Of a stretch of 64,000 nt of DNA, positions 54,160 through 64,000 are shown one piece after another. Position 1 is the first letter of the stretch; every line of letters begins with the position of its first letter. The position numbers and the translations under genes are program-made. The DNA comes from Forficula auricularia (taxonomy: Eukaryota > Arthropoda > Insecta > Dermaptera > Forficulidae): assembly GCA_024734495.1 (NCBI GenBank), contig JALMQS010000677.1:353278-417277 (forward strand), read 5' to 3'. The notes under the pieces are model-generated. The model saw nothing but the letters and a program-made list of their open reading frames with translations, had not been told where the DNA came from and ran no database searches.

Positions 54160-55088
54160 TACTATTATAAGCGGATTAAGATTATCTCGGAAGATAAGCT
54201 AAGAATAGCTTGCCCTAATTGCTCTCGAGTGGTATATAAGAAGAGAAGTGATAGGGAGAGTTGGAGGGGTATGAAAGAGGGGGAGATAGGGACAGAGGTA
54301 TATGTGGGGGGAGATAGGGACAAGGGTATATAAGGCGGAGAGTGATTGGGAAATTGACAGTGTGTCTCAAGCAGTGGTCAGTGAAACATCAAGTGGGAAT
54401 ATTACAATATGGCCTCTCCACCTTCATCCAGCCTCTGAGTTGACTCCACCGCTCACTAATAAACAACCTTTCACTTCTAAACAATCCTTCATCCCTTATA
54501 TTAATTATATGTATAGATTATTAAATATAATTTTATTTCTTTGTATTTATTATAGTTTTAGGTAAGTACAAATCGTGTGTGTGTGTTGGTAGTGAATGTA
54601 TGTTAAGTTCAATTAATTCCTAACATCTATTTAATTTAAAATTTAATAGAATTCAATTACCTTATTTCTTTTTTACGAATCTATACAATAATTTAATTTT
54701 TGATCAAATATGAAAAATAATTTAGAGATTTCATATATAATTTCATTCTAAGATAAAACATTGCATTTTTGAAATTAATTTAAGATGATGAATAAAATAT
54801 TAATATCTGGGTAACGGGTAGGTGTGTATTTCTTTGTTCTTTTAGTTAAATAGTACATACCTACTTCAGGGCCTGGCATCCCTTCCCACGTGAGCTCATG
54901 ATTATTTTTTAAAGAGAATCATGTCCTATCCCTAATCCTAACCTACTTCAATTCCTGTTTTCGCAAATTCTTATTCCTTCAAATCGTAAGTGTTTCACGA
55001 GTATATTTTTACTTGTGCCCGAGTGTAAGAGTGTGTTCCTATGGGGTCAGAGTGTTCCAGATCGAGGCTCGAGATGTTGGCTGTTAAG
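54160..55088 (+). repeat. Promoter-like repeat R-B, copy 1
   Basis: Matches 59636-60588 over about 930 bp. Features: imperfect agggggagatagggaca repeats, TATA box gggtatataag (about 54323-54333), then gtgtgtctcaagcagtggtc, and after an AT-rich part ctacttcagggcctggcatc and ggctcgaga...TTAAG|GTAACA (donor-like at 55089). Has no coding capacity beyond short frames. Could be a long LTR or 5' leader of an unidentified retroelement. Confidence 0.6.
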
Positions 55089-55099
55089 GTAACATATCT

Positions 55100-55300
55100 T
55101 TATAATAGTCTATTCTTAAAATTAAATAATTAAGAAATACTCTAAATTTTTTCAAGTAGGTCTAAAAGCTTATTCTAATCTTATTAAACGTAGATAGTAG
55201 ACATGTTTATATTAATAATAAATAATCTGAACCATTAAGTCAAATTTCAATTTTCTAATTCAAACCATTAGCTTAAAAAATTTAAAGTCGTAGAAAGTTT
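55100..55300. other. AT-rich DNA after R-B
   Basis: Continues in similarity to the sequence after R-B copies 2 and 3 (attaagaaatactctaaat). No gene. Confidence 0.4.
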
Positions 55301-55307
55301 ATCTTTT

Positions 55308-55500
55308 TTTTTTTTATATAATGATATTGATACAAGAAGAAGTTGCACCAAGAAGGTACAACCTCTGAAGTCCGTGGTGGACCCTTGTAACGTGAAGATA
55401 AGGGGAGATTTAGGGATTGGGTAGAAGTCGAAGGTATCTGTGGATGCTGGTCTTGAAAGTTTGAAGGTTATAATCTAGTTGAAAGAAAGTTTTATTAGAT
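55308..55500 (-). pseudogene. LINE B-type 3' end fragment
   Basis: Minus-strand reading includes LQTFKTGIHRYLRLL followed by a short 3' UTR and A-rich tail (poly-T at 55308-55318 on plus). Homologous to the end of the LINE at 2200-2863 (LQTFKTGVHRHLRLH). Confidence 0.65.
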
Positions 55501-55822
55501 TAAATGATAATTGTTAATAATTATTAAAACATTAAACTTGTTTATATTTATGTTTTCATCTATTGTTGATATAAAATGTAAACAACAATACTTCACCTTA
55601 CTCTGTATGATCAAGTAAAAAAATATTTAATATTATATTTAAATTTATTATTAGGATAGGTGATCTTAGGATGGTCTTAACCAACCATTTTTTTAATAAA
55701 AAATAAATAATAATAATGTTTCACTAATCGTATTCATAATTAAATTATTAAAATGGAAAATCTATATGAATTTGAACAAAAAAAAAATCAAATTAAAAAC
55801 AGAGTTCTATCATTTAATATAT

Positions 55823-55863
55823 GCCGGACGTTTCGTCAATTTATTTATGACTTCGTCACCGGC
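55823..55863 (-). ncRNA. Hammerhead-like motif, core C mutated
   Basis: Minus strand: GCCG pairs with CGGC (helix I); GTGACGA where CUGANGA is expected (first base G and second U retained); one A; stem II GTC/GAC; GAAACGTC. Only the essential first C of the core is changed, so probably inactive. Confidence 0.35.
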
Positions 55864-55869
55864 TGAAAT

Positions 55870-58330
55870 AATGTGATAAAGACAGTCAAACAGTGAATTA
55901 TGACAAAAATCGTTAAATACTTTTTAACAAAGAATAGGTTGGTTTTTAAAAATACCTTATTATTGTAACATCCCGAAGTTTTCTGGATTTTAATTTTAAA
56001 TGTGCCGACGATCTTGGTTCTTTTCCCGCTAAAAGCCTAAAGCCCTCCGCCTTGCCTCGCACCCTCCCCTGGCCCGAGATGCGCTCTTCCCCTGGAGGAG
56101 AGAGTGAAGAGAGACAGGGTTTTTTCAGGGAGGTAGGGAGGGAAGGCTAGCTCGAGAAAGTGTCTCCACCTGACGTCACCAGCCGCCATCTTGCAATTGG
56201 AAAGAATAGAGAATGCCCATAAGAGCAATGCTAATATTTATATAGTTTAAACTATATATCTTTAAATAAAAAGGTTCTTAAATAGAACATATATATAAAT
56301 AAATATTCAAAAATGTTATTTCTTAGATCTGAAATGAATTTAAATAGCTACTTTCAGTAAAAATTTGATAAAACAAAAGAGCGCACTCGTACCCATTATT
56401 AGGTAGATTTCGAAGAATATATGTGTATGTATGTATCCCAATTTTGTATGTGCGCTGCAGGCCGCAACATTCAACCGATTGCAATAAAATTTGGCTCTAA
56501 ATTCAGTCTTGATGTAAACAAGTGATTGAAAAGTATCGCTCCTTTTGGGTTATGAGGTTTGCGGAGATCCCAAGAAGGCTGTTATTTACTTTTATAAAAA
56601 AAATAGAATGTTTCGATGGGGCTGATGGTTCGATTATCTAGTTAATTATTATTACACATATGATATCCTGAAAAAAGAGCAAATGGAGGGGAGACAAGGT
56701 AATTCTCTGCAAAGGGGTATGAAATAAAAAAGATAAAACAATTTAGAACTTATAATATAAAATTTATTCAGTAATTAATAGAGGGAAGGTTTTGATAAAA
56801 GAGGAGTTAGGTGGATGTATTAAAAGTGTTTGAGGAAGGTACAGGACATTTGAAGACCGGTTGCCGTTCCGCGTTCCTTACACGCCAAAATTGAATATGC
56901 CGTGTGTAGGCTGGGAGCACTGTATGCAAGATGCAGCGCAAAATGCCCGTTCTGTATTTGTTCAGAAAGAGAAGGGCCGCCGCTTGGCGGGCAAGTGTAT
57001 ATATATGTTGTTGCTTGGCTAAACAAGATCGGGCAATCAAAACATACATTTGGGTAAGAGTGGCTTAGGTTATTAATGAACCTTTCCGTGGTATTGCCGC
57101 ATGTGGATTAGGGCAAGATATTGTATCGGTTTTGTGCTTTGCCAATCGAGAGGACAGCAAAACATCTACAATGAGGTAACCTTCAGACTCAGACAAGCCT
57201 AACGAATAACACACAGTATAAATTTAAATGATATTTACCCTTTGGTGTTTAATAGTATAAGAATGAATTGGCGCTATCGCCGAGGCCTCGAGAGAAAAAA
57301 TGATGGTGGGGAGGGGTAGTTGCAGATGCCGACTATAGGGGCCTGAGTGCTTTTATATAGTGACTGATTTGACCATCTAAGAAATTATGGCAATTTTGAA
57401 CAAACAAGAACGGAGTAGTTTTTGGTGACTTCAGTCCCAAAGGGTTGCAAATGGTGGGTGATTGAAATCTTAAAAAATTCATGACAACGTTAATATGCCT
57501 GATACCAATTTGGTTGCAGATACCTAATATTCTGATAATTAACCTCTACAAATTTTGTCTGAAATTTTTTTATAGGAACAGTCTAAAAAGGGGCAGAACA
57601 ATAGGGTTCGAAATCTAATCTAAACTGAAGGGAGGGTTCCTTCGGTAAAAGATTAAATATTTTTTTATTAAATACTAAATATAAGGGAGGAAATAGGTGT
57701 ATGGTAAAGTTATATGGATGAGCAAATCAATTTTTATTTATTTATTAAACCAATGTTTTTTACTCAATTCAAAGATTAAGAGTTAATAAAGTTATAAAAC
57801 AAATAAAAATTTAAATATATATTATAAAAATACCAAAAATATAGTTTTTTAAATCAGGTACAATTGTAAGAAAAAGCGAAAAACAATTAAACACATGAAT
57901 GGGTTATTTAACAATTTTTAAATACATATTATAAAAATAACTAAAATATAGTTTTTAAATCAGGTACAATTGTAAGAAAATTTTGACGAATTAATATTTG
58001 GAACACGAGAAATAGAATAAATACCCGTAAAGTGCGTCAATTAACCTAACTCTAGTGTCAAAAAACTTGAAGCTAGTTTATTGTTTTAAAGGAAAATTAA
58101 AATATATACAGTCTAATCTAAAACATAAACAATTTTAATAAAAAACAAAAAATATATGAAGAAAATCAAACTTGTTTTTTATCACTGTTAATAATAAAAG
58201 AACTGTCTTAAAGATGGATACTATTAACATACGTTCAGATGGAAAGAGAAGGTTTTGTACCAATCGCAAGATGGCGGCTGGAGGGGAAATGCCTGTCCTG
58301 ACTGGAGACACCCCCACTCCTGCTTTTCTA
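55870..58330. other. Unclassified sequence without a supported gene
   Basis: Contains a GC-rich patch (56030-56200), a sequence at 56400-56600 that looks like an old repeat (tacaatcggttgaat-type text), a moderately GC-rich segment (56800-57060), and a local duplication of aaatatagtttttaaatcag at about 57838 and 57940. Short frames show no recognisable domains. Confidence 0.4.
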
Positions 58331-58332
58331 GC

Positions 58333-59031
58333 CTAGCTGTTCCTCCTTAGCTCCTTGGTTGCGGCACACTTTTAACGATTTCAAAATTTGGCGGCACACA
58401 AAGAAAAAGATAAGTTTAAAAATTATTTACTTACCTATACCACACTGCGTAAAATAGTTTATGATAATAATTTTAAATGTGCGAAATAAAATAATATGTA
58501 CTACAAAAATAACGGTACGTTTATTAAGGGATTAATTACAAGTTAATAATAAGAATACTTTTAATGCGAAATTTGACCATGATGTTTTTTGATAATTTCA
58601 TTTATATTTGGTCGTAAAAATGACAATGATACTCTCATATCGTCTTCTACATTTAACAATCTTGATCGTTTTTTAGTTTTAATGTTGGTTAATGCTTGAA
58701 AATCCGAATTCACACAAATAAGATGTGGAAAATTGTAATAATATGTTTAAAGCTTTTTTGGCTGTCATTGGATAATCGCATCTAATGTTAATCCAAAATG
58801 AATTAATAGATTCTTCTGAATGTTTTAAAATTACATCTAGATTATTGGGAAAGCAAAATGAGTTCTTCCTCTTCATTCAAAGTTAAGTCAAATACAGAAG
58901 TATCCGTTATGAGAAATGGATTAAGAACCCAATCAAATTTCTTTATATCTAATTTTGGGAAATAATGCCGGGAGTTTTGCTGATAAGAATACACCCTCAC
59001 AAGCTTCATTTTATCGTGTTGTAAATCTGTT
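58333..59031 (-). pseudogene. hAT transposase, C-terminal dimerisation region
   Basis: Minus-strand pieces: NSRHYFPKLDIKKFDWVLNPF, SINSFWINIRCDYPMTAKKAL, NILLQFSTSYLCEFGFS, then after a frame change ALTNIKTKKRSRLLNVEDDM and RPNINEIIKKHHGQISH with stop at about 58563. FW...YP...A...L...STxxCExxFS is the hAT dimerisation signature, and the tail is typical of the zinc-finger BED/SCAND3-like group. 3' UTR includes tttggcggcacac, a common hAT end. The catalytic and BED parts are missing. Confidence 0.8.
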
Positions 59032-59039
59032 AAAAAAAA

Positions 59040-59630
59040 AAATTAGGAAATGTAAAGGCTACTAAGAAATTGAAACAGGCTAAAAAACGGTTATTTTCAT
59101 TGTTGTGACTTTTCGATTTAATAATTATATATTTAATAATTAATTATTTAATTATATTTATTTGATAATTAAGTTGAATGAATGTCAAAAATAATTATTA
59201 GGATTTTATTTGAGATCTAATAATTGATTTAATATTTTGTTTATTTGATGTCGGATAAAAAAAATTTCTTATGAAAGTTGTTCAGTTTTTTTGCAGATTA
59301 TGAATATGAAAATAAATATATAGGTTTCCATTTAAAAAACAGAACTTGACCTTAAAATACCCTTGAAAGTTTGTTCTAGATCGACAAACAATAGCGTACT
59401 TTAGTTTCCCATTCGAAATAAATAAAGTTTTATTTCTATACGTACTTTGAAAATAATTATTAATTCTACTTAATTCTAATTCCTCTAATATAAAGAGAAA
59501 TGTGAATGTATCTAAACACGAATACAAGATTGTTCTGGAGAAGAATGAAGGGTTAAACAATTAGTAGTAATGAGTGAAAATCGAATGGTCTGCTTGAAAA
59601 TTGGTTAAATAATTAAAAGTGATAAATGAA
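59040..59630. other. AT-rich DNA
   Basis: A 92-codon minus-strand frame (59282-59560) shows no recognisable motif. Nothing else seen. Confidence 0.45.
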
Positions 59631-59635
59631 AATAG

Positions 59636-60588
59636 TATGACGTATTATTATAAGCCGATTAAGATTATCTGGGAAGATAAGCTAAGAGCCCTTATTGTTT
59701 CGAGGGCTATATAAGAGGGTAAGTGATAGAGACAGAGGGGTATGTGAGAGGGGAAGATAGGAACAGAGGGTGATGTGGGAGGGTGGGGGGAGATAGGGAC
59801 AAGGGTATATAAAGGGAGAGTGATAGGGAAATTAACAGTGTGTCTCAAGCAGTGGTCAGTGAAACATCAATTGGGAATATTACAATATGGCCTCTCCAGC
59901 ACCTACATCCAGCCTCTGAGATTACTCAACCGCTCACTGATAAACAACCTTTCACTTCTAAACAAGCCTTCATCTCTTAAATTAATTATATTTATAGAAA
60001 ATTAAATATAAATTTATTTATTTCTAATTATTATAGTTTTAGGTAAGTAGAAATCGTGGGTGTATGTTAAAGTGTGTTGCTAGTGAATGTGAATATATTT
60101 TGAGGTCAATTAATTCGTAACAATAAGTGTAATTTAAACTTTAATATAATTCAATTAACCTTATTTCTTTTTAACTAATCTTTATTTTAATTTAATTTTT
60201 GAGTAATTATGAAAAATAATTTATAGATTTCATATATAATTTCATTCCAAGATAAAACATTGCATTTTTGAAATTAATTTGAGATCATGAATAAAATATT
60301 AATATCTGGGTAACGGGTAGGTGTGTATTTCTTTGTTTTCTTAGATAAAAAAATACATACCTACTTCAGGGCCTGGCATCCCTGCCCACGTGAGCTCATG
60401 ATTTTTTTATCAAGAGAATCATGTCCTATCCCTAATCCTAACCTATTTCGATCCCTATTTTCCCAAATCCTTATTCCTCGAAAATCGAAGTGTTTCGCGA
60501 GTATATTTTTACTTGTGCGCGAGTGGAATAGTGTGTTCCTATGGGGTCAGAGTCTTCCAGGTTGAGGCTCGAGACGTTGGCTGTTAAG
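59636..60588 (+). repeat. Promoter-like repeat R-B, copy 2
   Basis: Same order as 54160-55088: agatagggaca repeats, gggtatataaa (59803-59813), gtgtgtctcaagcagtgg, ggcctggcatccctgccc, ggctcgagacgttggctg and TTAAG|GTAACA at 60589. Its last about 290 bp and the following 100 bp are duplicated once more downstream. Confidence 0.6.
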
Positions 60589-60869
60589 GTAACATATCTT
60601 TATCTATTGTTAAAATTAAATAATTAAGAAATACTCTAAATTTTTTTCAAGTACTTTTTTCGAGTTTAAAATAAAAATAAAGTTCAATTAAAATAAATAA
60701 ATATTACATTAAAAATAATTATATTTCGTATATTTCAATAAATTTACTTCACTATATTATTTTACTAATAGTATTTTTTTCTTTTTTCAGGTAGGTGCTC
60801 GCCCTACTTATACTAACAGGCAAGATTAAGTATTTGATTTTCTTATTTTATGGAAAATCAAATTCTTTA

Positions 60870-61275
60870 TCTTTGGGTAACGGGTAGGTGTGTACTTTTT
60901 GTTTTTTTAGATAAAAAAGTACATACCTACTTCAGGGCCTAGCATCCCTGCCCACGTGAGCTCATGATTCTTTTATCAAGAGAATCATGTCCTATCCCTA
61001 ATCCTAACCTACTTCGATCCCTATTTTCCCAAATCCTTATTCCTCGAAAATCGATGTGTTTCGCGAGTATATTTTTACTTGTGCGCGAGTGGAATAGTGT
61101 GTTCCTATGGGGTCAGAGTCTTCCAGGTTGAGGCTCGAGACGTTGGCTGTTAAGGTAACATATCTTTATCTATTGTTAAAATTAAATAATTAAGAAATAC
61201 TCTAAATTTTTTTCAAGTACTTTTTTGAATTCTAAAATAAAAGCCAAGTTCAAATAATATAAATAAATATTACAT
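60870..61275 (+). repeat. R-B, tandem partial copy 3
   Basis: Near-identical to 60300-60690, offset about 577 bp downstream; includes gggtaacgggtaggtgtgta, the GC-richer block and the donor-like GTAACA (61155). A recent local duplication, because differences are few. Confidence 0.7.
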
Positions 61276-61305
61276 TAAACAAAATAATTTTCTTCCCAGA
61301 AACTT

Positions 61306-63165
61306 AAGTGACTTGATTTAAATTTTTCGTTGAATTGAAGAGGTTGGTTTTGTCACAAATATAATAAAACAATAATTTTAATAACTATTGCGAATTATTT
61401 AATTGATAACTATACAGTCTCTGGTCACCACTGGTCGACTCATCCCTCAGTAGTTCTAAAGTTGAAATGAAACATTTGTTTACATTTTTTCTTTTGTAGA
61501 GAATTATATAAACAAGTACAAAAATTTTTTTTACAATAATTTGAAATCATACATACATCTCGTTCAAGAACCGGAATTTGTCATTTCACATGAAACATTC
61601 ATTCTTAAATCTTCAATATAGATAGATCACACAATTCATTACAATCACACACATACATATATATAGCAACAATTATAAAAAACGTTTATCACTGAACTAG
61701 GAACTATTTTGAATTAATGATTATATTAAATACTATTTTCAATTTTATTTTTTCTAATTATCTCATTGCATACGTCAATTATTATACAATTAAAAAACCC
61801 ATTATAAATAATCCATTCTAGAAACACATTATAAGTTAAATTCATTCTTTATTTTTAATTTTTTATCAACGAAATATCAAAATACACATCTCCCTATTAC
61901 ATTTTCTTATAAAATCAATACACGTTTAATCAACACACTAAATCAAACCAATATTCTCAAACAACAATGACACTAATGAGACTATGTCATTCTGAAATGT
62001 TTTCCGAATCCATTTTGAAATTTACACGGTTATCCCGTGTATCTTTCTAACATGAAAGGAACTCTTTTATTTTTCTCTTGGTCCAATTTCTCTCATAATC
62101 TAGTATCTTTACTCCTTCAAAAATCGAAACTATGCTCGTTGTCAATAGCATGTAGGTGGATAAACGCGGAGACCAATTTATTTCCATTAATCGATGAAAT
62201 ATGTTCTTTAATTCTTTGTCTCAAATGTCTCTGAAGTCTCACCTATATATTTGTGTCTGTTTTTATCTTTTTTTACATGAATCACAAACCATCTCATAAA
62301 CAACCCCCATTTTATCAAGTTTTTCAAGATGAGAGTCTTATTATTGAATATGTTCATGAGTGGCCTGCCAACATTGCGAACTAATTTTATGTCTATTATT
62401 CAGAATTTCGAGATTTTCGCAGATAAATCATGAACATATAGGATGGAGCCTTTAATAATTTTATCATAACTTCTTTTTAATCACTTCAGTTACTAATTTA
62501 TTTTTTTCTATATTTAGTTAGAACTTTATCGAAAAAAATTGTTTCCGAGATCCACTGCTTTCACATTTCTCTTTGCAAATCGAGCAATCTTATGTCTCTG
62601 TAGCTCTCATCATATTCTATCCAAATCTACCTGTTTCTCCATATATTAAATCCAATCGTATGCTGGAGTGGCCGTATTGATTTAAAGTTCAACATTCTAT
62701 TTGATTTTGAATCTTTCACATACAGGTCTGTCCTCAAGCGTTCTCGCAACTCTGACAATTTTAGTATCCAAAAAACTGATGTTATTGTTCATTTCTTTTT
62801 CATATGTGAAGTCTAAATTATCATTGAAACTATTAAGCGCCTCTATATGCATAGGTCTACGCTGCTCTTCTTAACAATAGCCAGGCTAATACATGAAGAT
62901 ATTGTATAAATAGTTTGCAACTTCATTGGTTTTATTACATCAACATATATTTTATCCATCACTAAGTCCGCAATAATGGGACGAGACATCCTCCTATTGG
63001 AACTCCTTTTAATTGTTTGTAAATGTTATTATCATGTCTGAAAAAACAATTGTCCTGCATGATGATTGTTGATGTACGGAAACCTAGTTTCCAAGTATGA
63101 TCCGATTGATCTTGTTTATAGGATCTATGAAAGAAAAAGATGGAGTGAAATTGAGAAATATACAT
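61306..63165 (-). pseudogene. Penelope-like element, RT and GIY-YIG remnants, copy 1
   Basis: Minus strand. RT part near 63060-62940: FRHDNNIYKQLKGVPIGG, the motif B region. Endonuclease part near 62300-62000, in pieces: ISSINGNKLVSAFIHLHAID-like and VKILDYERNWTKRKIKEFL, the characteristic end of the PLE GIY-YIG endonuclease. The non-coding end, 61306-61790, matches the arms of the element at 3811-4550, including a degenerate hammerhead (near 61420-61465). Many frameshifts and stops. 5' part missing beyond about 63211. Confidence 0.75.
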
Positions 63166-63204
63166 ATCTGACTTTGGAAAAGCAGTTCATTGAAGCTATA
63201 GGTC

Positions 63205-64000
63205 TGTGTCTCGACAATTGTTTTTTCAGACAAGGATAATAACATTTACAAACAATTAAAAGGAGTTCCAATAGGAGGATGCCTCAGTCCCATTATTGCG
63301 GACTTAGTGATGGATAAAATATATGTTGATGTAATAAAACCAATGAAGTTGAGCTCATTTGTACAATCATGTTGATGATAGCCTCGGCTATTGTTACGAA
63401 GAACAGCGTAGACCTTTGTATAGAGGCGCTTGGTGAATAGTTTTAATGATAATTTAGACTTCGTTATATGAAAAAGAAATGGTACAATAACATCAGTTTT
63501 TTGGATATTAAAATTGTCAGAGTTGAGGAACGTTTGAGGAACAGACCTGTATGTGAAAGATTCAAATCAGAAGATAGAATGTTGAACTTTAACAATACAG
63601 CCATACAGCATAAGATTAGTTTAATATATGGGAGAAACAGGTAGATTGGATTAGAATAAAGATGAGAGCTACAGGGGAACATAAGATTGATTGATTTGCA
63701 AAAGAAATGTGAAAAAGCAATGGATATTCAACAATTCTTCGATGAAGTTCTAACTAAACATAGAAAAAATAAATTAGTAACTGAGAGTGATTAAAAAAGA
63801 AGATAAAGTTAGTTAAAAGCGCTCCCATCCCATATATTCATGATTTATCTGCGAAAATCTTGGAGGTTCTGAATAATAATGACATAAAATTAGTACACAC
63901 GTTGGTGCCACTCATGAACATATTCAATAATAAGACTCATCTTGAAAACTTGATAAAATGGGGGTTGTTTATGAGATGGTTTGTGATTCATGTAAAAAAG
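63205..64000 (+). pseudogene. Penelope-like element, copy 2, head to head with copy 1, cut by the window end
   Basis: Plus strand from about 63205: NNIYKQLKGVPIGGCLSPII, ADLVMDKIYVDVIKPMK, then a frame change in the VDDS region and further decayed thumb sequence. Homologous, inverted, to 62268-63070. The two copies share a junction at their truncated 5' ends. Nothing downstream is visible. Confidence 0.75.

Noticed and set aside
56037..56228. 63-codon minus-strand frame in a GC-rich patch
   Set aside because: No recognisable domain, no supporting splice or regulatory context.

Overview
This looks like a stretch of a large, AT-rich eukaryotic genome, most likely an insect or another arthropod. 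The reasons are introns with GT/AG borders, a C2H2 zinc-finger gene family, tRNA-derived SINEs, and a mixture of non-LTR retrotransposons, Penelope-like (PLE), mariner, piggyBac, hAT, Helitron/Helentron and gypsy-type fragments. The species cannot be named from the sequence. I found no prokaryotic or organellar genes. Almost everything outside the zinc-finger genes is transposon-derived, and a striking share of it is palindromic.

Layout. 0.9-1.7 kb: a MITE with an 8-bp target duplication and a small foldback. 1.8-4.7 kb: a LINE (LINE A) split first by a second LINE and then by a palindromic Penelope-type insertion carrying two hammerhead ribozyme motifs. 4.8-12.6 kb: zinc-finger gene 1, with a putative first exon, an intron packed with long-inverted-repeat DNA transposons, a small exon and a long finger exon with one frameshift. 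13.5-20 kb: two more short inverted-repeat elements with hammerhead motifs and 14-15 bp target duplications, an internally deleted gypsy element with matching LTRs, and several unclassified repeats.

20.3-36.3 kb: a large inverted duplication. Two copies of a zinc-finger gene (ZNF-2 on minus, ZNF-3 on plus) lie head to head around a spacer of about 2.8 kb. Both carry the same nonsense codon and both have decayed. Arm 2 was later enlarged by a TTAA-flanked MITE, a LINE of about 4.7 kb and a SINE inside that LINE. The finger arrays kept rearranging in whole 84-bp units after they were damaged.

36.4-44 kb: a truncated Helentron (helicase fused to an endonuclease), LINE fragments, and a repeat with TATA box, minisatellite and splice-donor-like site. 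44.4-54.1 kb: piggyBac remnants, one carrying a LINE of about 4.7 kb with a 14-bp target duplication; an inverted partial copy preserves the empty site. 54.2-61.3 kb: three copies of a second promoter-like repeat and a hAT transposase remnant. 61.3-64 kb: two Penelope-like copies, head to head, running off the window.

The most unusual features are the hammerhead-bearing palindromic elements (3811-4550, 13800-14424, 17111-17519) and the head-to-head zinc-finger pseudogene pair. Host function can be suggested only for zinc-finger gene 1, and its frameshift leaves even that uncertain.
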